Source: Lonicera japonica
Taxonomy: Eukaryota > Streptophyta > Magnoliopsida > Dipsacales > Caprifoliaceae
Assembly (NCBI GenBank): GCA_021464415.1
Contig: JAKCWG010000894.1
Coordinates: forward strand, 1 to 64,000
Reading direction: 5' to 3'
DNA: 64,000 nt
The notes under the pieces were generated by a model. The model did no database searches and was not told the origin of the DNA. It worked only from the letters and a program-made list of their open reading frames with translations. The position numbers and the translations under genes are program-made. Positions within the stretch are counted from its first letter, which is position 1; the number at the start of each line of letters is the position of its first letter. This document shows, one piece after another, positions 52,361-64,000 of this stretch.

Positions 52361-53584
52361 TAGTAACATAATTTAAATATTTGAGTTTATACATAATGAA
52401 AAATATTTAACAAAATTGAGCTTGACGAGTTTTTAATGATTCAAATTCATCTATTACAGACTCTAAATCAATTTTCAAACTGAGATCTTGCTCGATATTC
52501 AACAACATACAATCGGTAAGAACTACACCTCCCATTGAGTTACGTAAATTTGTTTTGATGTTTTTCTAAAAAAAATGAGAAAATAGTTTTTCCTTTTTTA
52601 TTTGGTGGTTGATGTTCCATTGTTTATAACCTAAAATAAAAAAAAAATATTACTTTAACCCAAATCAATATTCAATTAAATAAATACTTAATAATAACAT
52701 TAACATTATTAATATCATCATATTAACTAGCTTAACCTAGGTTTACATACAAAATTATTAAACCCACATCAATATTCTAGTAAATAAATAGTTTAATAAT
52801 AACATTAACTTTACTAATTATTAAATAACATCAATATTCTAGTAAATAAATACTTTAAATCCATATTTTGAGAGTTTATATTTACCTCAAATTAGGAGCA
52901 ACCGAACAAAACTTTCTAAATAAAGTCACTAAATCTTCCAAGTTCCAAAAGCTTTCACAATCATGAACCATTTCACACAGAATAATACAATTTATTAATT
53001 AAAAAAACGAAAAACATAAAAAAAATATATACTAAAATTCTAAAACAGGGACAAAATTAAATATAATAATATAAATAAAGATTAAAGAATGAACTTAGTT
53101 GAGAATAAGGAGGCAATTCTCTAATTAAATACTAAAAGTCTATGATTTTTTTTTCAATGGGCAATGGTAGATGCCGATCAATAACCAAATAGAATGAAGA
53201 TATTGAAGAATGTAGAGAAAATGAGAGCTGAGAATTGAGAATTGAGATTTGACTATTTGAGAATGCATTAATCCAAGAGAATAAAGAGAAAAAATTATTA
53301 AAGCAACAGAATAAAGAGAAAAAGGCAAAAGTGGTTGGTGTCTCAAAGAAGACGCACAAAGCAAAACATTTCCTTTTTATTTATTTATTTATAATATATA
53401 TTTAAGAGACTTATATAGATTAACAGGCTTATAATATTTGAGCTGTGTTAAAGAATAGACTAAAATTTAACAAAGGGGTGGGTTTATATTAATTTTTTTT
53501 CTTTTTATTTTTTAGTAATGTTAGTAAATTTTTTAAAATTTTGTCTTGTGCTAAAGCATATCCTGTCCCCTTAGTTCCGCCCTG
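52081..53584 (-). mobile_element. hAT element remnant, ~1.5 kb, relative of the 151-bp MITE
   Basis: Left end as in the MITE (CCCAGGATTCTTCCGAGGTG). The right end, CAAAGGGGTGGGTTTATATT onward to CCTTAGTTCCGCCCTG, matches the MITE's right half. Between them the minus strand keeps part of a transposase. The expected 8-bp duplication is not visible (flanks CTCCAAAT and CGGGGTCG), perhaps because of the left-end tandem duplication. Confidence 0.75.
52425..52573 (-). pseudogene. hAT transposase C-terminal (dimerisation) remnant
   Basis: The minus frame reads NIKTNLRNSMGGVVLTDCML, LNIEQDLSLKIDLESVIDEF, ESLKTRQAQF. This follows the end of plant TTF-type/MYM1-like hAT transposases, which have IKTYLRxxMxxERLxxLALLSIExD followed by an acidic helix. 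The segment would mediate transposase dimerisation. The rest of the protein is not recognisable here, so the copy cannot transpose by itself. Confidence 0.6.
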
Positions 53585-53778
53585 CGGGGTCGCCTACAAA
53601 GAATGTAGACTAAAGCAATAGCCACTGTCGTGGAATTAATGAGGTTGGCGGTGACCATGTTTGGTGCGGCAACACCAGAGGAGAAGGTGGAAAATATGGA
53701 GGAGGAGGAGGAGGAGGGAATAATAAGGTGGTGGTGGCGGCAGCGGCGGTGGTGGTGGTTGGACATAGGGTCTTGCAA
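53585..53778 (-). CDS. possible small Ser/His-rich ORF cut by the hAT element
   Basis: The minus frame starts MQDPMSNHHHRRCRHHHLII, then a serine run and SIFSTFSSGVAAPNMVTANL then INSTTVAIALVYIL. It passes into the hAT end with CRRPRRAELRG. The stretch is GC-rich against an AT-rich background, and a TATATTTAA-type sequence lies about 80 bp upstream (53,855-53,865, minus sense). It could be the first exon of a host gene truncated by the transposon, or only a (GGN)n repeat. No family recognised. Confidence 0.25.
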
Positions 53779-53879
53779 ATAAAGAAATGGGGAGAGGGTT
53801 TAAGTAAGCTAGAGACAGAGTTGATAATTAAGTTAGAGGAACTAGTACTACGTACTTAAATATATAGTGAGGTAGTGAG

Positions 53880-56052
53880 GGATTCTTTAACAAAAATATT
53901 AATTTACTACCATTAACATTAATTAAGATGGGTTTGTAGTTAATTCTCTTCATAGTGACAACAAACCACTTAGTTTAATTATCAATTGGGTGACATTATT
54001 ACTAAAATAATTATATATAGTTAATGTTAGAACAATGTATAATTTCCAATGCATATGGTGCCGTTAATATTTTGCCCTAGTAGCATTGACAGTAGAAATA
54101 CAAGAAGTAAAAGCTAGCTAGCTGGGTGGATTAATAAACAAAGTGTTCACAAAGATAAAAAAAAATTCCTAGAAGGGTGCAGGGGTGAAATTTTAATATG
54201 TTTATGAACAGAACCGAGGAACAAAACAAAAAACTACATCCGAATGTACCTTACAATTAAGTAAATCACAGAACATACTCTTTTTTATTTATTTATTTTT
54301 TCAAGAAAGGTAAATGGGAATTTTTTTTTGATAAAATTTAGTATATGATGAGTAGGTTAACTTCAAAAAATTTAATTAAAAAAATCAACTAAGAATTAGG
54401 TGGACTAAAAATTTAAAATTTCAACAATCAGGATCATACAAAGATACAACTGCACAGATACATATCAATTTTTAAGTCACTCTTCCTTTGGGACGAACCC
54501 ACCGGTCCACGCATATAATAACGATATTATCTCAAATTTAAACACTTTTGGGCCATAGGGCAAATGTGTGGAGTTTTATCTTAAAAGGTCTCGCTACTAT
54601 GTGCTGACACTGCCCTACTTATTAATTCTTGTTGAGCTTTACAATTTTTTGATATAGGATTAATAATTTGAGCCAACCATAATCAACAATCTCCACCTTC
54701 CTTCTACAATTTTTTGCACACTCGTATGAGAGTGAGGGAAAAGTTTCATACAAGTGTGGCTCAATTGTATGAACTTTTATATTTTTGTATTTCTTTAACT
54801 CTTTCTCAAAGATTTTCTAGCTTAAAAAAAAATAGTAAATCCTTATACAGCTGTAGCTCAACCGAATGAGTAAAAAATACAAAATAATAAATTTGACAAT
54901 TTATCATACCCACTACAAATTTATGCTATGAGCTACTCTCTCTATATATATATGGTTAAAATATACATGTGTTGTTTAATAAATATAGCTCCTCCACCAT
55001 CTGTAGATGCCTGCAATCCAAAAAAAAATAAAAAGACAAAGTAAAAAATTTCAACGGTAGATATACAAAAATATATTAATTTTAAGGTCTATTTGGTTAT
55101 ATAAATTATCTAATTCTACTATTTGTTTATTGTAAAGTGCTCTCCAATAAATTTCTCTACTCGCAATTTTCTTATTTTTCTAATTTGCCGAGTGTTTGGT
55201 GTAAAGATTAAATCCTAACAACTTTAATTTTGAATCGCGTATCATATCAATTACTAAGAGATAGAAATAGAAATATGTATCTGAATCTATGATGATGATT
55301 TAGCCAAAAACGTGAATATAGCTTTCCAACCCTTTTCCTTTATAAACTTGAGTTTCTCCTTTGAGAGGATTTAGGAAAAATGTCATTAGGGATAGATTGG
55401 GGATCATAACCCCTTATTTATAATTTTTCATATGGCGGTTAGTGGCGGTTAACGGTGGTTGGCGACTTCCACTATTTCTAATTCTGCTCCTTATAAAATT
55501 AGAAATTGCTTATAGATATCTACACATTAATTCCATAACAAATATACTCTGAAGCCTATTTAAAACCTTAGTTCGATTACTTGAGTTTAGGCTTATAAAT
55601 GATAACACACACATTAATTATATACATGTGTGGTCCCAAATTGTATTAATACAAAATTAATCCAACATTTGGTATATTTATGATAAATAGTGTTATTTTT
55701 ATTTAGCTAGTTTTAACCTGTTTGGTAACTAAAACTTGATTAATAGAAGATCTAAAGCTACTCTCAATTAATTACTTGTAGGTGTCTATATCAAAGGGAA
55801 TATATTACCTCCAATAATAATGAGTAAGAAAATTGAAACCCAATTCAAAAAGGGGCACTCGAATTACCCAATTTAAAACTTGATAATTTCAAGTCTTTAA
55901 TGAAATTATTCTATTCAAGATTATATATATGAGATTCGACTTGAACTTATTTATTTTTTGAACTATAAACTAACAATTGAAACTTACCTAAATTATATAT
56001 ATAATTATAGACAGTCCAGTTTACAATATCATACCAAAAGCACCTAAATTAA
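53880..56052. other. intergenic with a partial foldback-MITE copy
   Basis: The piece at 54,320-54,480 (GATAAAATTTAGTATATGAT, AATTAGGTGGACTAAAAATT, ACATATCAATTTTTAAGTCA) resembles one half of the foldback MITE family at 51,629. No gene was recognised in the rest. Confidence 0.4.
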
Positions 56053-56868
56053 GGGTGTTCTTAAATGCACTCACATAATCCGTCTTCTCACCCCACCAAA
56101 AGTCAAAGTTACGTTAATATTAACCTAAAAACTAGCGTAAACCTCATTGTTCTCACCCACTAATTTGTCTTCTCACCCACTTAAAATTTTCAAAATTAAT
56201 TAAAAAACTTCATTTTTTTTCAACAAACAATCATTTACTATTTTCATTTTATTACATATATCTCATAAATGTAAGTTTATAATAAATATTCTTATATTTT
56301 TATATTAAGTGCTAGATTTTTATTTTTATTTGATTTGGCACGATAACGTTTTCAATGATATTTTTCTTAATTTATTCAATCTTTTTATTTGTGTATGCAT
56401 GTAGAGCTCAATAAAACTCACGTTAAGTTATACAATGTCAAAGTTAAAAAATGTTTGTCTTAACATGTGCCTAATATATCATAATATATATATATATGTA
56501 TATTTATATATGTATTGCATGATGTGCTTTTATTATTTCAATATTTAAATTCTAAAAATTATTCGTAAAAAAATATTGAAAAATGAAATAGTTTGGTGAG
56601 AAAATTTCTATCCTTATAATATTTTGTAAGGAAATCGTTTTCTTGAGTCTTAAAAAATTAAATATCTTAGAAATCGAAAGTAACAAAATATTTTAATAAA
56701 TGATTTATTTTTATAAAATCTATTTTATTTTTCCAATTCATTTTTTTCATTTTCACGAAAGATAACATTTTTTAAAAAGAAAAAAGAAAATATTTTTAAG
56801 TCATTAAAAATCATTTAAGAACACTTGGGGTAAGAAGACGGATTTTGTAGATGCATTTAAGAACATTT
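56053..56868. mobile_element. TIR element, ~816 bp, 45-bp inverted ends
   Basis: The left end GGGTGTTCTTAAATGCACTC then AATCCGTCTTCTCACCCC is the reverse complement of the right end GGGGTAAGAAGACGGATTTT then GATGCATTTAAGAACATTT, with few changes. The AT-rich interior encodes nothing. No clean target-site duplication was found. A related word (GGGGTGAGAAGAAAGTATTC) appears at 57,801. Confidence 0.7.
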
Positions 56869-58114
56869 GAAAAAATTCATCACTATTCACTTTTTTTCCC
56901 GCGACTTTTTTTTTTCCTCTGTCATCTTTCTTCTAGTATTTTTGATAAAAATAAAATTGATCTTCTAATATCTTTGATACAGTGAATTAAGACATATTTA
57001 TATAGTATATAACTTAATTATTACTTTTGTTAATTAATTAGTTAACTTCAACGGCTCTTCCGAGCCTTTGCAATCTAAGCTAACTTATTACTTCATATCA
57101 CTCACATGTACGTTTTAGAGAAAGAGAGAGAGATAGTTTACGTAAGTATGTATAAAAAAAGTTAATAAAGAAAAAATAGCTTAAGGGCTTTTCTGGGCTT
57201 TTCTTTAATTATAATTAATGTTTAAATTTTCATATATATTATAAAAGAATTAATTTAATTTTTGTTTTATGTATAAATGTGTTGAATAACTAATATTTTT
57301 TTCAAAATGCTTAAAAAATAAAGGATGATCTAAATTTAATTGGAAACAGAGTAAATATTTCAAATTTCTTTTGTATATCAAACATACTACTATATATATA
57401 TGGATCAACTTCTGATCTTTTAATATTTTTGATGTAGTGAATTAAAACTTATATTTACTTATTTGATAAAAATAAAATTTGTAGACAAATTTAAAATATG
57501 AATAATAACTATTTAAGAGCAATGAATAATAAAAGATTATATAAAATATCATATAATTGTTAAAACTGTATTTATTATAATTAATATTTTGTATCTTCAG
57601 AGGTACTATTTGGACAGAATTTTTAATGAAATTTATGAAGAACAATGTAATTATTATTTAATATGTCTTATATTAATGAAAAAAATTAATATTATTTAAT
57701 ATTTTTACTTTTAGCGATAAAACTTTATCGTCTTTACATTGTTTTAGTAAACTCACCCCACCACTGGGGTGAAGTGCAAGATTTTTTAGAGATTTGATGG
57801 GGGTGAGAAGAAAGTATTCTCACACTAGGATGAGAAGACTGAATCGACTTGAATTTGTTAATTATAGAATTATTTATCCCCAGCTCGAAACCAATTACTA
57901 ATTTTAAAATCACTTAAAGCAGATCGAATTATATACAAAACAAAGATATATATATATATATATATATATGGATGAGTTTTCAATGGTTATCTTCTCTTTC
58001 TACCTATCGATGGGTACTGACAATAATTAATGCACATCGATGAGGTGTTAAATCCTTTAACATGTTATAGCAGATTAATGTGACATATTCTATTTTTATT
58101 TTTTTAATTAAACT
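56869..58114. other. intergenic, no gene recognised
   Basis: AT-rich, with a (TA)n tract at 57,947-57,970 and CTCACCCCACCACTGGGGTG, a small palindrome, at 57,753. No gene. Confidence 0.4.
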
Positions 58115-58117
58115 TTA

Positions 58118-58437
58118 GGTGGTGTTTGGTTGAAATTTTAAAATCAAGTTTTTAAAATTTTTACCAAAAAGTCAACTTTACTTCACACTTCCCAAATTAC
58201 TTTACTTTATCTCTCATAATTTTTTTTAAAACACCATAACTTTAAATTCAAAAATTGGAATTAGATAAAAAAAAAATATATTTTAAACCTAATTTTCGAG
58301 ATCTATAAAACAAGATCTATTATGACTATTTTTTTAATTTTTTTTACAAGTTTTTTTGAATTGGTTGAAAAAAACTTTAACAAAAATTAAATTTACTTTT
58401 CAAAACATGTTTTAAAATCTCAACCAAATAAGATTCC
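58118..58437. mobile_element. Tourist-like MITE, 320 bp, TSD TTA
   Basis: The ends GGTGGTGTTTGGTTGAAATT and AATCTCAACCAAATAAGATT are inverted and flanked by TTA (58,115-58,117 and 58,438-58,440). The interior carries CACCATAACTTTAAATTCAA and AGATCTATAAAACAAGATCT, shared with the pieces at 7,060 and 27,564. Confidence 0.75.
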
Positions 58438-58440
58438 TTA

Positions 58441-60372
58441 AATGTTTTATTTGCCAACTAAACATAGGATAACCCAATTCCAAATTAAGATAAGTGTTTA
58501 TGGGTGTTTTCGTCTTTTCAGTTTTATAGTTAATTAATAACATAAGTTTATTGAAAATAACACTTTTAAAATATATTTGACTTTGAATTTTCATCTCTAT
58601 ACAATATGTGTAAAAATTACATACAACTAAAGTACTATTTCAATAACACTTTCAATTTAATCATTTTATTATCATTCGTGACAAATCATATCACAATAAA
58701 AACTCAAAAATTAATTTGAAGCGTCTCATATAGCATGTGCTAGTGGTTTTATTAGTCACTGTTCAACTAAATAATAATTTTAACACAATAACATAAAATA
58801 ATATTACAAGAAACTTATTTTCTTAATTTAAAGTATTTCAAACAAACTCAACTTTTAATAATTTGATAAGATACAGAAGTATGCGCATGATTTAAGGAAA
58901 TTTTTTATAAATAATATGTCGTTACTTAATTACGCACTTAAATACAATAAAACCCTACTTTTATGTAAAATAATTCAATTAGTATAGCAAATAAGTAGGA
59001 GTCGATAAAAATTCAAGTTAATACTTTAAAAGTAGGAAAGTTTGTCGAAATCCAATATTTTAAGAATTTAGATTAAAACAATTTTTAAATTTTGATTTTT
59101 GAAATTATTTTAACTAAGAAACAAAACCAATTAAATTAAATCTAGCAAGTACGTAATCAATAATAAAAAATCCCAAGGAAAGAGAATCCACCACCATGGA
59201 TATAAACAAAAAAGTATTTAATTATATTTTTAATATTCATCCCCACTATATAAACAAATTCAAAATCACCATCATTCTTTCTTTAAAACTAATGTAAATA
59301 AAAATAGGCATTGCCTGTATCCTCATTTATGGTGATCATAAGAGATCCATCATTTATTTAAAAAAAAATTAAAGTACTAGAAATAAAACACGTTATAATA
59401 ATGGTAATTTCAAAATTTATTTTAATTCGGGACGAATAATTAAAAATCAATTAGAATTAAAATAAACCCATTACATCCATGGCAGTTCATCCTTTCCTTT
59501 TGGGAGATAATTTAGCCAAGCATATTAAATAAATAATACATTAAAACAAAATAATAATTCATCATTAAAATTTAAAATTAAAGTACTTGAATACAAACTA
59601 TAGATAATTAAAAAGCTAGAAAGCGTCCCTGTTTATGATGCTCGAACTAGTGTGTACTGCATGGCTTTACGATGTCTACTTATTCACCTTCAATACTTCA
59701 GCCACACGGTAACTAGTATATGGAGGATTTTATCTCTTTATAACTCTCTAACAATATCTATATTATATCCATTTTTTTCTATCTTTTTTCTATGATTTTA
59801 GGTGTAGAGAATAGGTCTATATTTAGTAATAAGAGATACAAGTTTAAAAGGTTTAGAAAACTATAATTATAGAAGAAATAACAAATACGAGTTCAATTAA
59901 TTAAGAAAGAATAAGGAGTTGTATTTTAATTATGAGAGAATATTGAATTGGAATATTCTTTCTTCTTTATCTTCCTTTTTGATCTTTAATAGACTTCTTC
60001 CACCTTTTTATCACAATTTACTTCTTTCCTACAAAAAGACAAAATAAATATTATTCCTCCATAATTTAGGCATTAATTATATTCTAAAAAAATATTATTT
60101 GCAGGTTTAAATAGCAATTTGAGACACTTATCAATGCACGACTTCCTAAATAACACTTAAAATATATCTTATTTAGTATTAAATAATTAATTATTTAGTT
60201 CAATGATCAATGTATTGTGTTTGACAAACAAATTTTGTACCATTTTCAAAATTGAGAAGTATATCCACTAATTAAAATTAATTTATAATTTTACTAATTT
60301 AGATTACATTTTCATTTAGATTCTTAATCGAAATCTACTTTCATTTTAATTTATTTTCTATTTTCTTTTAAG
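58441..60372. other. intergenic, no gene recognised
   Basis: AT-rich sequence with no supported frame and no clear repeat end. Confidence 0.45.
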
Positions 60373-61085
60373 GTGCATTTGAATTATATAATTGAATTTA
60401 GCTTTAAAATTCATAAATCTAAGATTCAAAAATTACGTATTTGAAACACAAGAGCTTAAAATTTTGTGTTTGCTTAACAAATACAAGGAAATTGATTTCT
60501 AAATCCAAATATTATTCCTCTAAAATTTATATTTAGTTGATTAGTAAGCTATTTTTATTTTTTAACACTGTGACAGAACTCATGCTTACACAGAATTAAC
60601 CCGTTTGACTCGACCTGCGCCTATTATAGTATTTTATTTCTTATAATATAGCATAATTACCATGGGACGGGAGTGGGTTTATGCATATACTATTTGAGAC
60701 GGATTTAGATTTTAAAAAATAAAACCTGCACCGGGCTGGGATGTGTTTATAAGCTTGTTGGGTTTGGGTTTGGACAGCACACGATCCTTTGTCATCATTC
60801 GTATTATTATTATAATTAATATTACAAGTATATTTATAATAACAAAAAATAATAATTTGTTTAAAAATTAATTAATATTTTTTTCAAATTCGCAAGTTTG
60901 GGATCTCTAAGAAACAACCCTATCTCTAAAATTTGAAAGTTAACTTTAAGATAAGTATCAAATCTCATTATTTGAATATATTTATAAATCTTAAATCATA
61001 ATTTCATAGCAAACAAAAATATTTAGATTTGAGATTCCAAATCTCATGTAAAATTTTTCTCTCAAATCCACATTCCAAGCACACC
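60373..61085. mobile_element. possible Tourist-like element at outer left arm
   Basis: The ends GGTGCATTTGAATTATAT and CCACATTCCAAGCACACC are imperfect inverted repeats, with TTTAA on both sides. Its right part belongs to the large palindrome, and the mirror copy begins at about 63,905 (AGGGTGTGTTTGGAATGTGG). Confidence 0.4.
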
Positions 61086-62462
61086 TTTAAAGAATTTTAA
61101 AAGGTTTTATTAAAAGATATTTTCAATTAACTATGTTATTAATACTTCCACCCCATAATAATAATAATAAAGATTTAAGAATCAAATATACATATTCTTC
61201 TATGCTGACAATCACAATAGACCTATTTTATGTTTATCAAATTTTCAATATATAATCATATAAAGTATTCATGATCATGTAATTAATTAGTTAGTATGAC
61301 ATTTGGTACTGTAATTTATAATACGAATAGTATTTTCTTTTACTAGAATATTTTGTGAGAGGATAATTATATAAACAGCATATCATAAACTTTTGAGATT
61401 TATTTTGTACTTCAAAAAAAATATTTTTTATGAATTTATGTGAAATAAATGAGCCTACAAACAATTCTAAAAAAGATCATCAAAATTTTAATTTTTTTTT
61501 GAAAGGATCACCATTCTCAAGTATTTTTATTTTTCTTTTGCTGTACATAATTTTTTTTTTCTTTTTAAAATTGTATCATCTTATCAATTGATAATTAATT
61601 TAAAATTTAGAGTTTTCAGAATTAATAAAAATATATATATATATATATATTTAATACTTATGTTCTTGGTTGACCTTTGTTATAAGATTTCGATTACATG
61701 TTCAAATTTGAAATCTTTGTTTGAGATGTTTAGTTTGAATTTGAGCTTTTGTTATTTATATTTTTTTTTTATTTTTATTTTTTAATAGTTGTTATCTTTA
61801 TTAAGGGGTAGTTTTGAAAATAACTATATTTTATTTTTAATAAATTAAAATTTATTTTTCCATCGATTAAAAAGTTATCTTTGAAACTAATCCTAAAAAT
61901 AGAATGTCCTTTATTAGAATGAGAGTAATTGATTTGTACTTTAAAAAGAAGCCCCATATTTTTATTTATTTAATTAACATAGATGTACCTATTAATCTAA
62001 TTTATTTTTTAATTAATATTAACTCATTAATAAAATAATATTTATAAAATTAAATCAATAATATTTTTTTGTTAGTTTGTCTGCACTTAAGGATTAATTT
62101 AGGAAACAATGCTAATTAACTTAACAATGTAGATTAACTACAAGATATCAATATAAATAAAATCACATATTTTATAGGGGTAAAGAATAGGGATATCCTT
62201 TATTGGAATTACAAAATCATGTAATGAATATCTAATTTATGTTTTCTTAAAATTAAATAGAAAAAAAATGCCATGTCATAAGGTATCAACAAGTTACCCA
62301 CTTACCTTTGCATTTAATACTTTTTATTTCTCCAATGTGCATTAATTATGTTAGCCAACTACACATTTAATCTCAACTATTGATTTTTCATCCAATGGTT
62401 AATATTACAATAACCATTTATGGGTAAAAAGAGCGGTAACCATTGAAATCTCACCCATATGA

Positions 62463-62488
<26 letters not shown>
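62463..62488. repeat. (TA)n centre of the palindrome
   Basis: About 13 TA units form the spacer between the inverted arms, giving almost no loop in a cruciform or hairpin RNA. Confidence 0.85.
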
Positions 62489-62496
<8 letters not shown>

Positions 62497-63778
62497 AATT
62501 TTATGAGATGATTTCAATGGTTACTTTTGTTTTTACCCATTGATGGTTATTGTAATATTAACCATTAGCTAGATGAAAAATCAATGCTTGAGATCAAATG
62601 TGTAGTTGACTAACATAATTAATGCACATTGGAGAAATACAAAGTATTACATGCAAGTTTAAGTGGGTAACTTGTTGTTACCTGATGACATGACATATTT
62701 TTTCTATATAATTTTAAGGAATCATAAATTAGATATTCATTACATGATTTTGTAATTTCAATACAGGATATCCATATTCCTTACCCCTATAAAATGGGTG
62801 ATTTTATTTATATTGATATCTTGCAGTTAATCTACATTGTTAAGTTAATTAATATTGCATGCTAAATTAATTCGTAAGTGTGGATAAACTAAAAAAAAAA
62901 TATTATTGATTTAATTTTATAAATATTATTTTATTAATGATTTAATATCGATCAAAAAATAAATTAGATTAATAGGTACATCTTCTTTAATTAAATAAAC
63001 AAAAATATGGGGCTTTTTTTTAAAGTACAAATCAATTACTCTCATTCTAACAAAGGACATTACATTTTTAGGATTAGTTTTAAAGATAACTTCTTAATTG
63101 ATGATAAAATAAATTTTAATTTATTAAAAATAAAAGATAGTCATTTTCAAAACTACCCCTTATTAAAGATAACAAATGTTAAAAAGTAAAATAATAATAA
63201 TATATAAATAACAAAAGCTCAAATTCAAACTAAACATCTCAAACAAAGATTTCAAATTTGAACATGTATCGAAATCTTTTCACAAAGGCCAACCAAGGAT
63301 ATAAGTATTAAATATATATATTTTATTAATTCCGGAAACTCTAAATTTCAAATTAATTATCAAATGATAAGATGCTACAATTTTAAAAAGAAAAAAAGAT
63401 TATGTACAACAAAAAAGAAAAATAAAAATACTTGAGATGGTGATCCTTTCAAAAAAAATTAGAATTTTGATTATTTTTTTTAGAATTGTTTGTAGGCTCA
63501 TTTATTTCACATAATTTCATAAAAAATAATTTTTTTAAAGCACAAAATAAATCTCAAAGGTTTATGGTATATTGTTTGTATAATTATCCTCTCACAAACC
63601 ATCTCAATGAAAGAAAATACTATTCATATTATAAATTATAGTACCAAATGTCGTGCTAGCTAATTAATTACATGATCATGAATACTTTATATGATTATAT
63701 ATTGAAAAATTAATAAACATGAAACAAGTCTACTGTGATTGTCAACATATAAGAATATGAATACTTGATTCTTAAATC

Positions 63779-63831
<53 letters not shown>
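63779..63831 (+). repeat. (ATT)n microsatellite, ~17 units
   Basis: Expanded ATT run in the right palindrome arm. The mirror position in the left arm (61,156-61,170) has only about five ATA units. Confidence 0.9.
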
Positions 63832-63833
<2 letters not shown>

Positions 63834-64000
63834 GAAAGAAAGGGGTGGAAGTATTAATAACATAGTTAATTGATTTTTTTTAATAAAACCCTTTAAAATT
63901 CTTTAAGGGTGTGTTTGGAATGTGGTTTTGAGAGAAGATTTAAACATGATATTTGGATTTGGAATCTCAAATCTAAATATTTTTGTTTGGTGTTAAATTA

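Larger units (their letters stand above)
61000..64000. repeat. giant palindrome, arms of ~1.45 kb, cut by the window edge
   Basis: Sequence left of about 62,465 returns in reverse complement right of about 62,490, around a (TA)n centre. Anchors: ATGTTATTAATACTTCCACC (61,133) with GGTGGAAGTATTAATAACAT (63,843); two near-identical 60-codon frames at 61,775-61,957 (-) and 63,007-63,189 (+), exactly symmetric about 62,482; and GGTTAATATTACAATAACCA (62,397) with its complement near 62,545. The arms differ by scattered substitutions and by a microsatellite (5 versus about 17 ATT units), so they are two aged sequences, not one read mirrored. The right end lies outside the window. Confidence 0.9.

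Noticed and set aside
61775..63189. Two near-identical 60-codon ORFs on opposite strands (61,775-61,957 and 63,007-63,189)
   Set aside because: They are exact mirror positions in the large palindrome, extremely AT-rich, with no domain or promoter. Their likeness comes from the inverted repeat, not from protein conservation.
1..64000. CRISPR arrays, operons or prophage-like modules
   Set aside because: No regularly spaced short repeats with unique spacers and no clustered co-directional genes. The DNA is clearly eukaryotic with introns and retroelements.
1..64000. tRNA or rRNA genes
   Set aside because: Only SINE-type A/B box look-alikes were seen. No cloverleaf-capable tRNA or rRNA segment could be supported by eye.

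Overview
The window is nuclear DNA of a flowering plant, most likely a eudicot. It is very AT-rich and contains split genes with GT-AG introns, a plant U-box gene and many plant-type transposons (SIRE-like Copia LTR, RTE and L1 LINEs, SINEs, Tourist-, hAT- and Mutator-like MITEs). The species cannot be named from the sequence alone. There is no operon logic here: two host genes sit in a large field of repeat relics.

Layout. 1-9 kb: repeat relics, namely a degenerate coiled-coil coding fragment, the 3' end of a SIRE-like Copia element with its LTR (4.3-6.1 kb), an NB-ARC resistance-gene fragment (6.5-6.9 kb), a 1.35 kb long-TIR element (7.28-8.63 kb) and a Mutator-type foldback MITE lying against the next gene. 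9.37-24.34 kb (+): a 14-exon gene for a CHY1-type peroxisomal 3-hydroxyisobutyryl-CoA hydrolase of valine breakdown, ending in the PTS1 tripeptide AKL. Its introns hold two L1 3' ends, a Copia RT relic, an antisense RTE LINE and a SINE. The gene has two independent lesions: the exon-5 acceptor reads GG where AG is expected, and an in-frame TGA in exon 12 would remove the last 79 residues and the peroxisomal signal. It is probably a pseudogene or a null allele. 24.85-32.9 kb: a MITE-rich intergenic region, including four elements in 2 kb with one nested insertion, and a SINE. 33.04-34.29 kb (-): an intact single-exon PUB22/23/24-like U-box ARM E3 ligase with a Tourist-like MITE 172 bp past its stop.

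34.3-64 kb: no convincing intact host gene. A 151-bp hAT MITE with a perfect 8-bp TSD lies at 37.75 kb, and a longer related copy with a transposase remnant lies at 52.1-53.6 kb. A putative 8.6-kb TIR element (39.5-48.1 kb) contains AT-rich tandem repeats, a nested TRIM-like LTR pair, a 345-bp tandem duplication and a 3' exon-like ORF for an acidic protein. The window ends in a palindrome of about 3 kb centred near 62,482 whose right arm runs off the edge.

The two host genes show no functional link. I found no evidence for an undescribed multi-gene system. The strongest second-look items are the doubly damaged CHY1 gene, the giant palindrome, the putative 8.6-kb TIR element, the parent/derivative hAT pair and the nested MITEs.
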